In this document: in pieces, positions 10,610-22,994 of the stretch
Numbering within the stretch: position 1 is the first letter of the stretch
Layout of the letters: the number at the start of each line of letters is the position of its first letter
Source of the DNA: Flammula alnicola
Lineage: Eukaryota > Basidiomycota > Agaricomycetes > Agaricales > Strophariaceae
DNA length: 64,000 bases
Direction: 5' to 3'
NCBI GenBank assembly: GCA_015499995.1
Contig: JADNRV010000001.1
Coordinates: forward strand, 558,001 to 622,000
Notes under the pieces: model-generated
Databases searched by the model: none
What the model saw: only the letters and a program-made list of their open reading frames with translations
Told to the model about the DNA's origin: nothing
Position numbers and translations under genes: made by a program

Positions 10610-13481
10610 CTTGAAACGCTGAAGAATAGAAGGTCAGCTTTCTTCAAGTGCTGTAAAAGTCCGGTGGGGTGGAGCAGATGAACATCCCATGGATACAGAT
10701 TTTTGAGCCTTTTCGCATGTCGACTGAAGATCTGTTAGCTGTGGTCATTTTCCGTCCCTATCGGCGAGTTCACCGGCCGCGGACTGATCCCGGCCGAATC
10801 CCGACATACACGGTAGGGACTGAGGAGATATCTCCTCACTGTTTGACATTTCTCTCCGGGTTGGTTCGCGTTCATCCAGATCATAAATCGTATCCTCGAG
10901 GCTTTAAAAGGACGTCATCAACGACGATCCACAGTCTGCAAAGGAAGAAAGCTAACGTACCATAATATCTACTTTTTCTGCCTCGACCAATCTCTTTCCT
11001 CTGATTTTTGTGGCGTCTACATATATCGTCATAACCAGTCTTGATCAAATTTCAATTGATGTATATCCGGATTTGCCTTTTTTCACGGTTGCTTACTTGA
11101 ACGCATCTGGCTTGCAGGGCTAGCGTGCGAGAGAGGGGTAGCCTTTCTGAACTCTGCGCGGACTGTTTCTAATCTTCCGATAAACCGCAATATCTCGCTG
11201 TAGCGGCGTTGAGGTCAATTCAAATATTCCTTCTGCAATCCCTCTACACGGGTGAAGGAAGGCCCAAGGGATTCGCTTTCATGAGAACCCGCATACAGTA
11301 TCCCACAATAGGTGACGTGCCTAAGGGAAAAACTTCAATGTAAGGGGCTGAAGAAGGTTAATCCCTTAAACACAAGGCTGAAAAAGGGTAATGGTCAGTA
11401 TTGGATGAGATCAAATGTCCTTAACTTTCTCGAAAGGAAACAGAACCATGGAGGGCAGCTAGTGCGCTGGATTTAAATTAAATCGCGCTTGGGAATTTCA
11501 AGTGGGATTATGGCGGATGATTAGGCAACAAGGTGATGATAACAGACCTTGAAGAGCGTCGAAGCATGACAGAGTTGATCTTGCTGATCAGAATCAGTCC
11601 AATTTTGTGGAGATGTGAGCAGGATCTTCTGCTTGAGAAGAAGAAAGACAAAGTCTGGGTCTATGTTAAGTCTCGCTGTGACGACATGTCGTGGACTATT
11701 CCAGTAACGGTCCGGCCGAGGCCGGAATACCTTGGCCACAAAACTCTCATCTGTGGTACTTATAAGTTTGAGAAAGAAAGGCGGGTTCGAACTCAGAGGG
11801 TGTATCCAAGTCGCTACATAAAAACAGCGAGATGCTCAAATTCAAAGAACGAACAGCTGAACTCAGATTTGTGCTCCCAAGAGTCTAGAATATGTGTCGA
11901 CCTGGACGTCCGAGTTTCAAGGATGAACACCTTCCCGAGAATGAAAAGGTCAACAAATTTTCGTCTACCAGGCGAAGGATCCACCAATGAAGATCTTGGT
12001 ACGAAATCCCAGCTGACCCTTGCTGACCAGTTTCCGAGAAAGTCGAATTGGATCCATTCACAGGCCTTTTTAGCGACAGATGTCGAGGATCTCGGAGCGC
12101 CAGGGAACCCATATGGACACTTTTCTTTCCACTTGCGCCAAATTTTAAGTCACAAGAGAGCAGGAGGGTGGTGATGCATAGATAACGGAGCCGCATGACC
12201 CGACAGGAAGGCACGAACGGATTTACCAGCGAGTGTGGGTAGCACGTACACACGAACAAGGCATTCTAGACGTCGATAATGCATCATACTCTCAGAGTAG
12301 GAGTGCGTAATCCAGCGATCATATAGGAAAGTAGCATACATGAATGGAGCCCCGGCGGGCGGAAGTTGGTTTTCTCGGACAAAGAGGCGATGCGGCGCTG
12401 CCTCACGTCGGAGTCTCGGTAAGTGACAGAGCGCGCAGTAATCTGATGGAATTTTCGTGGGTTGACAGTAAGGACTGGGCCCTGAGAATAGGAGCTCTGA
12501 CGCTATAAAAGCCAGCCACTCGGCCTGATTTCTGGACATGAACAACTGTTTCAATGACTCATGATGTCGGGTCGAAGAAATTGACCTACTTATTCACAAT
12601 TACACACTCTCGGGCGCGCGCAATATCAAGGTCGTGTGGTGTGCGTTGCTTTCTTCCCCATGAACGACACTTTTGCGTCAGAGCGGCATTGACAGCCAAT
12701 GTACAAAGGATATCAGCATGGTGGTAAAATCTGTTTTATTTTTGCCACTGCCTGGAGCTAGCCTTTGATCATGCGCTGGCAGCGCTGTAGATAAATGCAC
12801 GGAGAAAAATACCTCTGTTCAAGTTCTTCAGGTATGATATAAGCACCAGTTAATTAATGGCGAAATATGACGCACGCATTTTGGTTTTCCAGCCGACGCG
12901 AAGCTCTGGTGTTCAGCTAGGCACAGCGCTTCCATACGATTGAGTTGGAGAACTGAGAAGCTGGATATGCTTTGGAAGATCCATTTGTTTCTCTCTTCAA
13001 AGCGGAAATGAAGAGAAGGGTTGAAGAAGATCACATAGTGAACAGTTATCAGAGGCCGTAAGCACCAGGGTCCAAAAACAGGGTCTTTTTTTTTCCACGG
13101 CAGAAAAGTAATTGCGAATTAAAGTGATCATGAGCCGGCGTCGGCGTCGTCGTCGTTGGTAGTCGGCACGTATTGCATACTGCATGTTGCTCAGCGCAGA
13201 GGGTGTCTTTGGCCCGCTGAGACACTTGCAGCGGATGAGTTTTGTGGAACGGACTGGCATCGAGTTGGTCGTTGAACGTTGCTCACTAGCGCATTTCAGG
13301 ACAAACTCTAGGAACGAAATCTTACATAAGAATTTGGTTTTTCCCGTGAATGGACGCAAAGAAGACCATATAATTATGCAACTTTGTGCTACGTCCCTGA
13401 TCCACTGTCTTCCATCCCCTTCCCCCGTCTCTCACCGTCGTTGAGGACAGCGTTGACGACAAAAGTCTTTTTCTCTTCACC
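10610..13481. other. Gene-poor intergenic region, 2.9 kb
   Basis: No family is recognisable here on either strand. The longest ORF is 213 codons (plus, 11533-12174), overlapped by minus ORFs at 11885-12259 and 12150-12554. None shows a known motif, and I could not extend any by splicing. Around 11341-11395 the words GGCTGAAGAAGGTTAAT and GGCTGAAAAAGGGTAAT form an imperfect short direct repeat. The last few hundred bases should hold the NRC-2 kinase promoter. Confidence 0.4.
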
Positions 13482-16293
13482 ATGCCCAACCCCAACTTCA
13501 ATTCGCACACGGAAGGCCCGTCGTTTACTCACCCTAATGGCTCTGCGGATTCACACCCATCTCCGCGAGCACAGTCATCGTGGAAATCTGTCTTCCGCTT
13601 TCCCAACTCTTCGTCCAAGAAGCTGCCTACCATCGGGTCTCCTTTGTTGCTCGATACACAGCCGCTGGCCAACTCAGCCCACAGCAGTGTCTCACACACA
13701 CCCGGGACACCCACGCCGTCGCTTACCCCTGCCTCCTACCTTCACAGTGCTGACCAACGATTCTCCTACAACTCATCCAGCACACAATCGAGTGATTCAA
13801 ACCTCGGCCAGCCCTCGCGCGGAGGGCCGTATATGACCCTACAGAGTGCATATACTCCACGTTACTCACAGCCAAAGTCAACAGAAGCGCTTTCGGTAGC
13901 CACCCCCTCCCGATCACGACAGCACACAAAGTCCGAAAGGGCACGGCCGGGCGTCTCGCGTCTTCAAGCAATCTCGTCGCCGCGCATACAACCTATACTA
14001 ACAGCCGACCCGTCACAGTCCTCCTTTCCTCAGACACCGTCCACGCCACAGAGATCCCGGACGAACGGCCTCCTAAGTCCAAAATCTGTCAGCGCGTCCG
14101 CCTCGCGTTTCATCCGTCGCGTAGCTTCAGCGCCGAACGCGAAGGGCCTCTTCTCAATGGGCTCACGATCATCAGCGACGACGAAGAACGGGCTGTTGGC
14201 ACCGGCTGACACTGTTCCCCCTCTGCCTCCGCTGGTGTCGAGCTCGTCGGACCAGGGCCAGGATTCCTCGTTGGAAACTGTTTCGTCAGTGTCATCCAGG
14301 GGTCGGACGTCACGACCTTCGGCACCTCCAATGACGGCTCCGTTGAAGGGGGTTGCGAGCCAACTTGGTTTACCTACACCGCCCGGCAAGATTGCCTTCC
14401 GGCGGACGTACTCGAGCAATTCGATCAAGGTCCGGCAGGTAAGATACCGTTTCTTTCAGACAGTCATTTTTTTGCAGTCTTATACCCACCATCTCATCCC
14501 AGGTCGAAGTCGGGCCATCAAGTTTCCTCAAGGTCAAAATGCTAGGCAAGGGCGACGTGGGTAGGGTGTATCTTGTACGGGAGAAGAAAACAAGTAAACT
14601 TTACGCAATGAAAGGTAATGCCAATTTCAGTTTGAGTTTGAATGTGGGCTGCTTGTTCCCCCCTTGCCTGCCTTTCTGCCTGTCTTCCTCCCTCTTACAC
14701 CCCTTTGTGGCGCATAAATATGCTAATTGACTGCCTGATCCGCTTCTTCCTGCCTTTTACAGTGTTGTCCAAGAAAGAAATGATCGAACGGAAAAAAATC
14801 AAGCGAGCGTTGACGGAGCAGGAAATATTAGCAACAGCCAACCACCCTTTCATAGTGACTTTGCACCACTCGTTTCAATCGGAAGGGTATCTATACTTCT
14901 GTATGGAATATTGTATGGGAGGCGAGTTCTTCCGTGCATTGCAGACACGACCCGGTAAATGCCTCCCGGAAGATGGGTCACGGTTTTATGCCGCGGAGGT
15001 CGTGGCCGCCCTGGAATACCTCCATCTCATGGGTTTTATCTATCGCGATCTGAAGCCCGAAAGTACGTTCGTAATCATCACCCTATGGGCTTTATCTGAC
15101 GGGGCGTTGGATTTTTCTTTTCTTCCCTTTTTGTGCAGATATCCTACTACATCAGTCTGGACATATCATGCTGTCCGACTTTGACCTTGCGAAACAATCG
15201 AACGACCCAAACGGGATGCCAACGATGGTGCACTCTGAACACAATGGGGTGAGTCGCGGGAGAGCTCCCTTCTTTCGATCGTTGCATGTACTTAATTATC
15301 TCTCTCTCTCTCTTTCCAGGTCCCTCTGGTGGACACGATGACGTGCACGGCAAACTTCCGGACTAATTCGTTCGTTGGAACAGAAGGTGAGGACCGTTTG
15401 CTTTTTTCGATCGGAAACTGGGCAATTTCTGATCGTGCTTTGTTTGTAGAGTACATCGCGCCGGAAGTTATCGCTGCGCAAGGCCACACGGCAGCGGTCG
15501 ACTGGTGGACACTGGGTATACTCATCTATGAGATGATTGTACGTCTACAAAAGCCTATCGTTCTGCGAGTATTATTGACGTACGAGATTGATTTTATTTT
15601 TTCTTGTGATCCCCAATGCACGTTCAGTATGCAACGACCCCTTTCAAAGGCCATGAACGTAATGATACCTTTCATAATATCCGCTATCAGCCTGTGCACT
15701 TCCGCGACACGCCGAAAATCTCATCGTGAGTGAGAGTCGTCTGACTGGTGATGCGCGGGTATCAAAAGTCCGCGCATCAGTTTGGTCGTTTAGGGAAATG
15801 GGATTGCTGATATCGGTGGATGTTGTTTCTAGAGCTGCAAAAGATTGTGTCACTCGATTACTTGACAAATCGGAGCGCACGAGATTAGGCAGCAAGAGCG
15901 GGGCGAGCGAGGTGAAGCAGCACAAGTGGTTTGCGAAAATCAACTGGGGTTTACTCAGGAATACCCGACCGCCGGTGCGTATCTTTCGCGCGCTTTCTCA
16001 GTTGTGCGTCTCCACAGCAGCATTGAACATTGCATGTGGTGGTGGTATGACAAAGGCCGGGTCTTATTATTAGGACTAACATGGACTTTCTGTCGTAGAT
16101 CATTCCGACATCATCAAACGGACTGGATGCTGTGAACTTTCGACATCTCAAGGAATCTAATTCGCTACATTTGGAGGATCAGATGGAGGGTGGATTTGGG
16201 AAGGGCGGAGGCCATGGGCTGAGTGTGGAGGAGGCAGAGGATCTATTTGGGGCATTCTCGAGTGTGACACTGCACTACGACGGGGACAGCTGA
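13482..16293 (+). CDS. AGC-family Ser/Thr kinase, NRC-2/Fpk1 type
   Basis: Nine exons, about 690 residues. The first exon (13482-14438) codes a 319-residue disordered Ser/Pro/Thr-rich N-terminus. The kinase domain starts in exon 2 (14503-14614) with [13 protein letters not shown] and the lysine of YAMK. Then come the [12 protein letters not shown] and [12 protein letters not shown] segments, the catalytic YRDLKPE-N loop, DFD instead of DFG (SDFDLAKQS), and a long activation insert ending [17 protein letters not shown] and the insert are normal in this subfamily and related plant phototropin-like kinases. The C-terminal tail has the AGC hydrophobic-type motif: [18 protein letters not shown]. 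Fungal relatives (Neurospora nrc-2, yeast Fpk1/2, Kin82) phosphorylate phospholipid flippases and affect hyphal growth and polarity. The stop is TGA 16291-16293. Confidence 0.93.
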
Positions 16294-16592
16294 ACGGAGA
16301 TAGCCGAGGTAGGATAAATTTTTATAATTGGGTGGATGGGGATATGATCCAGATCTTCGCGGTGAATATTGACGGAGGCAAAGGGTGGCAGTTGATATGA
16401 CAATACATGTGCAATCTCTGCTTTGTTTGCCTCGGCGCCTCGGGTATCTCAGATCCCACATAAACTGTCCCATTAATAGCCCTCCCACCTCGACCCTGCC
16501 AAATAAAGCGAGATTTACGTACTTCGGAACTCTCCCTTTCTCCACCGTCAACTATTGAAATACCTCTACGGTCAACACCACCACTCACTCCA

Positions 16593-19135
16593 ATGGCAGA
16601 TCTTTACCCGCCCAATTACTCTGCCCGCAACTACAGAGACAACAACAACGACTACACCCCCTCTCCTCTTCAGGTTTATCCACCACAGCTCATGTCTGCT
16701 GGGTCATCCAACAATTCGTCCGACGAGAACCATGACCAACCTCCTAGTCCGACAAAATCAGCAGACCATCAACCTCCAAAGTCAGAGGCAAAACCACAAG
16801 CTACCTTTCTTACAAAACTATACGCGTATGTCCACCTATTCCTGCTCGTCGCGTCAACCGTCGTGACGACTTCTCTGTAGTCTCCTCGAGCGTCCGGACA
16901 ACCAGCACATGATTCGCTGGGATCCTGCTGGCGAACACATTATCGTAGAACGCCCAGAACAGCTCGCTCTCCATGTCCTTCCAAGCATTTACCGCCAATC
17001 GAGATTCGCCAGCTTCTCTCGGCAACTAAACGTATGTCTTCTCAGTGTTCACGCCACTCCCTACTAATTATACGACTCGGACGAAACAAAAAAGATTTAT
17101 GGTTTCATGCGCAAAGTTAACCTGCGAAACGTTGATCCAGCCATCGATGACCCGGATGCGAGCACTTGGTGTGCGTGCTATTTTCTGATTTTTCTGATTT
17201 TTCTTTCCATCTTATCGGCCCGTTTATTTTTGTACCCACTACCTACCAACAGCCCATCCCACCCTCAATCGCCATTCTCCGCCGGAAGTCGTCGCTAATT
17301 TCAAGCGTCGCGTACCACCCCGCCTCCCTAAACCTAGAAAGCGCGATGTTCAGGAGCAGCTGTCGATACCTCCTCCGCGTTCCGCTATTGGTATGGGTCC
17401 AGTGCCTCTCACGGTCCCTTCTTCCGTTGGACATCCTTCCCACAAGCTCGTGGGCGGTGCCATGGGCCGAGCCCGTGGCTTTTCTGCGCCTGGTTCTTTC
17501 ACGCCCCTCGGTCAGGGAGGCGGTGCCGCCGGTTGGGGCAACAACTATCGGTCCGCGCTTCCTCCCCTGATGGTCCCATCTGACCCGCCTCATCTTTCAC
17601 AACAAAATAATATCTACAGCCACTCGCCCCATACCCTCCATCCTATCACCCCTGCCGACGATGCGCCAACTTCCAGCTTCCACCCAATGTCCACGTACTC
17701 GAGCTCGACGCGTGATATGGTCGTGCCCTCGTCGCAACAGTACTCGGGATACCCCACTGAGCAGAACAACTGGTCATATCACAGCGGACGTCCAGCCACA
17801 ATGGCAGCCTGTCGTCCTTGTTGAATCCGAGCAACAATGGATACTCTCGACCGACACCGACGATCAATACGTCATATGGATCGCCGTTCTCTTCCATGCC
17901 CATGCAGGGAGAGCATAGCGCGTCGTCGCTATCTCCCGACAGCCGACCGACGACGGGTTACTCCATGTCCTCTGTCTCTTCTGTCCCCTACCAGGACGAC
18001 TATTCGCGGCCGAACTCGAGCCACCACCGACCCATCTCGCCATCGAGACCGAATTCCTCGAAAGGGTCCGCCTATCCGACCAACAATTCGGGATCTTTAC
18101 GTGTGGGACGCGCGCGGCGGCACAGCCAAGCGATGAGCCCGTACCCAAGTCCGTACGACCACAACGAACAACAGCGGCCGTCGACGTCGCCCCAGCCGCC
18201 TATCGACCCTGACCACCACAATCCTCACCACACGCATCAATCTACTGGTGGTGGGCTGACGCGCGTAAGGAGCATGATCCAGCTGCCTTCAGTGGATCCA
18301 TACAGTTTTGCGAATTCGCAGGCCGACTTTGCGTATTCGGCGATTCCGGGACAGGCTTCGATGGACTCGTCGATGGGGGGTGGAGGTGGAGGGGATGGAG
18401 GTGTTAATGGGTGGGGCGCACATGGCGCGAGCCATCCGTCGTCTCAGCCTGGAAGGAACATTCGGCCGTCGACCTCGACGTCTTCGATCTCTGCTGCGTC
18501 GCATACCTCGTCATCGCAGGCCAATACACCCCCTGTGCCGGAGAACTACAATGGCGAGACGGATATTAATCGATGTGAGTTTCTATCTACTGTTGTTCTT
18601 TCTCTGTTTCGTTCTTTCATATCACTGTGGCCGTACTTTCTTCCCGCGTTTCGTTTTCGTGTCTGCGCCGACAGCGAAACGACTCTGTACACATGTCGGC
18701 CGAGCTTTTTTGCAATCTGTGTTGTTGCACGCGCACCACATGGACTGGATCTCTGCGTGACATGGTCAACTGTTTTGTCGACAGCAGCGACGCATTTGCT
18801 GCCGCGCTCCCCCGCACGTCCGATCGATGATGACTCGATCACCCGATGCGCGTGTTGAAATATGGGGATATTCTGTCCCGATTTGATCATATGATTTCAA
18901 ATCGATTCTTTTTGTTACTTGGAATTTGCGCCAATTTCTTCCTGATTTGTGACGATTTCTACTCTGTTCACTTTGCACCTCTCTTTCTGCTGCTCCCATA
19001 CGGCGCCCGATGATGACGTTCTCTCGTTTACTGATGGTAGTCTCGTTCTCTCTTCCTGCAGTTTCGCCGGACTTTGGGTTCGTTCCAATGGATGGTCACT
19101 TGCACCATTACAACAAGGTGCCCAGTGACCTATAG
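16593..19135 (+). CDS. HSF-type DNA-binding transcription factor, frame broken once
   Basis: Exons 16593-16825, 16881-17031, 17095-17170, 17253-18574 and 19062-19135. The HSF DNA-binding domain lies at about residues 70-175: FLTKLYALLERPDNQHMIRW, LPSIYRQSRFASFSRQLN, IYGFMRKVN and WSHPTLNRHSPPEVV. SFSRQLNIYGF is the recognition-helix signature. The rest is a long Ser/Pro/Tyr/His-rich tail. I see no clear coiled-coil trimerisation region, so it may belong to the Sfl1/Mga1-like branch and not to classical HSF1. In exon 4 the frame slips near 17785-17793: coding up to NNWSYHS is in one frame and from NGSLSSLLNPSNNGYSRP in the next. Restoring one base makes the total 619 codons exactly. The last intron (487 nt) is unusually long. 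Confidence 0.85.
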
Positions 19136-19837
19136 CGACCTATAGACGTATATGCCTCCAGTCGTGTCTGGTGGCGAGGTTGCAATGCTTGCTTCTTTGA
19201 GCGTTTTTATATCCTCCTCTTTTTGTCGTCCTCCTGCTCTGAAGTTGTTTCTTTTTATCACTGTAGCTCGCACCAGCGTTTCTTTCTTTGGACAACCCTC
19301 GCGCCTTTCCTTGCTCCTTTCTTGCCTCTTCAGCAGCTTGATGCACTGCCCCTTTTCTTCGTTTTGTCCGTTCAGGTTGGGATACCCACGGCAGGCAGCG
19401 AGCGCCAAAAATTTCGTCCCTCACACATCTTGGAATTGGTCATTCTTGTACATGCACAGCACATCTCGCACTTCACCCCTCACGCTCTCGATCCATACAC
19501 GCACTCGCCTCGAACGCACACACATACACACAGTCTCCGACACATCATTTCATCACGCCTCCGCTCATGCACCGCACATTCCATCGATACCACGCGACTC
19601 TATCATGTTCCATCCCTAACATGTACGAGTAACTCAACCCCCACTGTCGTCGTCGTTTTTGGACACACCTTTTTACCCGCCCTTTTTTTTTGTTATCCTG
19701 TTTTGTTGCTGCTCCTCCTCTACCCCTGCTGCTATGTATGTATGTATCAATACCCCCAAACGAAAAACCAGAATTTTACCCATGTAGCTGTTACCTGTAA
19801 CTTGCAAACACACGTCACCTGGCCTCATCTGGCCCGC
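19136..19837. other. Intergenic, pyrimidine-rich
   Basis: Downstream flank of the HSF-type gene. Rich in C and T, with CA/CT simple runs near 19490-19530. ORFs in this stretch look like composition artefacts. No gene is supported. Confidence 0.4.
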
Positions 19838-20421
19838 TCGAAAAGGGATAATCTATTGGAAACCCGGGTTGTTGGCTTTTAGCCGAGCAACCCTCTAAAT
19901 AAGGCAATAATCCTGATATCACGAGACTCCTGCCGAGCTCCGTCCCCATCAACGGCAAGTGGGCGGCACGCTCAACTCGCGACAGTCCTCGCTCTTGTCG
20001 ACGGTGAAACAAGAGTTTTGTGCGCTTATTTTGAGGTATTTATGAAGAATAAAATAAAGAATATTCTCAAATACAAGGATTTTGAATTCTACTGCAACAT
20101 GTTTGCTCTGATGACCATCGAGCAAGCTGGTCGGAGAGCATTCAGAAGATGCAGAACGTGGTAAAAGGTTGAATATTGTTCAAGTGAATCATTATCATTT
20201 TGATTTCAAAGTAGTCTACGTTGATTCAAACTTGCTGTTGGCTCGATTTCCGCGCCAGCAAGGACAGTCGCGACTACTGAGCGTGCCGCCGACAATGCCG
20301 CTGATGGTGGACGGGAGCTACGGCGGAAGTCTCGTGACGTCGGGGATTATTGCCTTATTTAGGGGGGTTTCTCGCTAAAAGCAACAACCGGGTTTCCAAA
20401 TAGAATTATCCAATCGAAAAG
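19838..20421. mobile_element. Non-autonomous TIR DNA element with 8-bp target duplication
   Basis: Bases 19846 to about 19990 reappear, inverted and diverged, at about 20250-20413. Examples are GGATAAT, GGAAACCCGG, TTGTTG, TTTTAGC, CTAAATAAGGCAATAATCC, CACGAGAC and GGCGGCACGCTCA. The two arms enclose a short AT-rich centre with no transposase. The whole is flanked by the same 8 bases, TCGAAAAG, at 19838-19845 and 20414-20421. An 8-bp duplication is typical of the hAT superfamily (also some other groups). The arm termini differ by two bases at the outer end. I infer a MITE or fold-back element of roughly 570 bp. Superfamily assignment is uncertain because the terminal bases are not the usual hAT CA(R)GG. 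Confidence 0.75.
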
Positions 20422-22994
20422 GATCCTTGTTTTGCCGTGCATGAATTTGGGTTTGTTCCTTTTTGCGTTCAGGTGATTTTCAATGTTTTCCCGGATATGA
20501 GCGTTGCCGCCGGTCCGATATTCCTTGTAGATGAGGGTGTTGACGGTTTTGGAGGTTAACGTTTATGCCACCACGTTATGTTTGCAACCCCATTCAGCGA
20601 AGACGGTTTTCTTGCTCTTTCTGATCCATAGTATGTTTAGAGTCTAGACAGACTGGCACTTCATTAGATGGGGTGTTCATTCCTGAAGCCAACATTGACG
20701 GATGATACTAAGTACGTACGTGTTATGAAACGTCAACTTGCTCCACATCTCGAGTGGATAATAGGATAGGCTAGGCTGCTTACTTGTTTGTGGTTAACTT
20801 TACCGTTTGAACGTTTGAACTTTTTTGAATTGAGCTGATCATCCATGAAGAGGCCAAATTGCGAAATGAGCTTGTCGCTATTTTCGCCAGCTGTTATACC
20901 CATTATGTGGGTGGATGAATTGTACATGTTGAATTATTATTGTTTTACGATGATCAGGGTTCAAAACAGGCTTAGCGCTTAGCCACTCTCATCCCCATCT
21001 CCATCTCCATCTCCAACATATCCCCATCAAACGTTTCGTTCATCGATATCGAAGATACCATTTACCGCAATCCCGCTGCACCGTATGAAGGACGTGGTGG
21101 GCGCTCGTCTGTTCCAATTGCTGCCGCGTCGGCGCCTTAGCGTGAATGTGCGCGCATGTATGTAGACATCGCGTACCGCCCCGGTACTTGTGCATGCATG
21201 TAACCATGTACACTTTGCTTATTTGACGCATGAATGCGCGCGTATCTAGGCAAGGCGGGTAGCGTCGCTGTCGTAGTAGGGAGGTTACTACTTACACTTG
21301 ACTCGATTCGTATGTGCGATGATTGTAAGTAGTCTTTAGACAACAAAGAGGTGTATGAAGCCGAGTCCGCCGCGCGGCGGGACGGTTACCAGGCTCTCGA
21401 TTAAATTTCATGGTCGCCTTACATGCTCAGGCTCAGTCTCTTGGGCGGCAGAAAATTAAGTGCTATGACGATCTTGGGGTAATGTCTTGAAATGTATTAG
21501 ATAACGATGGCAAGGGTCCTGTGTGTGCAGGGCCGGTGATCGCTTTATTGGCGCTTTAAGGGGTGAGGAGACATTAACTGCGCCGTCATATGCGCGTCTC
21601 ACCACGCACGACGATGAACTGGGTGCTGTGGCGGGAGGACAGCAGCAGTAAGAGAGGGCTTCGCCGCACGTGGATTCAACGGGCTTATCGAGAAAAAAAG
21701 AAGCCCTGGTAGAAGTTTAGCTGGAAATTCCTGGCCACAGTTTACCTGACAGTTTACCTGACACGGCATATCCGTATTTGCTCCCAGTCGCCCAAAAGAG
21801 GAAGCAGATAACCGCAACGGGGCTCACTCACCAGATCCGTATCTCCGATCGCCCATGCGAGATTCCAACAGAACTTCTGATCGGAAGGTTCAGCCGAAAA
21901 AAAAATGCCATCACCTTCAGTTGGAAAAACAGCCAAATTACAACTCCGCGAGCTCCCGTGCAGCGCTGCTTCTGGACACCGCTTGCGATTGGCTCCTGTC
22001 ACTTTAGATGGCGGACCCTCCTGCCAGCACTGCTGCTCCCTCTCTGCATCACATTATGATATGTATACTTAAGTATACATATCATAATCACAAATACAAT
22101 CTGCTACATATATGTATGCGCTCCTGTATGGATCATGGATCAATCATCATGGATGTGCTATTGCTGTGATAGTTCATAGTATTAATATACACCATATATA
22201 TCGTCCAAATACCTCAAGTCACTTGTAAGTACTACGTACATTTCAAGTTGTTGCCCGTGTGCTACCAGATTCCTGGGTGGGGGCCGCATTTCTCGAAATT
22301 TCTGTATTGAAAGAAAGCTCCTGTGCAGAGCCAGCGGTCACGAGGCAAGCCAACGGCAAATCTGGGGTGCTCCGATGCCATTACGCTCCTCCATCTAATC
22401 TAAAGACCTGGACTGAGGCCTTTATCTTTATTGCTTGTGCAAACTACTTGGGGCAATCGATATCTATCGGTGAATCATGCACGGCACAAAGAAAGCCCAA
22501 AGGACAATACTAGAACACCCCCACAGAAAACCTCCTGTTGCTGGTTCACAACTACTGCTTTTAACTTTTTAAATCAAATCTAGCTTACTTATAGCTGACG
22601 TTTAAATACAAGTACAAATTTCTCCAACTAGGCAACGACCGATATCTACTTTCTCTCTGCTGTCTGTCACGACGCAACGAAAGAAGAGGGTGATAATAGA
22701 CAGCATCTAAGAAAAGAATATCCAACCCAGTATTTCAATAAGTGATTAAAAGACAAGTCCGATAGCCGAGGTAAGTAGGTAAGGACCGTGTGGTTAAGGT
22801 AAAGTCGATATGATATGACTGGACGAAAAAACTTGCTGATGCAAAAGGGAAGAGGGAAGAAAGCTTTGGGTGCGGGTGTAAGTGGGGGGGTGGAGGTGCT
22901 TGATGTCTGCCAATGTATGTACAATGTGTCCGGTAAATCGAAGAGTGAAAATAAGAAATCGCATGACCCCTTGGGAACGTCATGTGAGGAGGGA
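20422..22994. other. Intergenic region, 2.6 kb, with a perfect palindrome
   Basis: No recognisable gene between the TIR element and the 3' end of TVP38. It contains a small CCATCT-type simple repeat near 20995-21015 and the 36-bp palindrome listed separately. Several short ORFs on both strands lack family motifs. Bases 22660-22994 are probably the TVP38 3' UTR. Confidence 0.4.
22053..22088. repeat. Perfect 36-bp palindrome
   Basis: Two 18-nt halves, the left reading ATTATGATATGTATACTT, form an uninterrupted perfect inverted repeat with centre CTTAAG. It is AT-rich and could extrude a cruciform, or form a hairpin if transcribed. No gene is attached to it; its role is unknown. Confidence 0.9.

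Noticed and set aside
11770..11800. GGTTCGAACTC resembling a tRNA B box
   Set aside because: No A box or foldable cloverleaf upstream and no terminator run; not a tRNA gene.
11533..12174. 213-codon plus-strand ORF, the longest in the 10.6-13.5 kb gap
   Set aside because: Product has no known domain and irregular composition. Overlapping long ORFs occur on the other strand, and no conserved start or promoter was seen.
15126..15235. DFD instead of DFG in the AGC kinase, possible pseudokinase
   Set aside because: DFD is normal in the NRC-2/Fpk1 and phototropin-like kinases, and all other catalytic residues are present.
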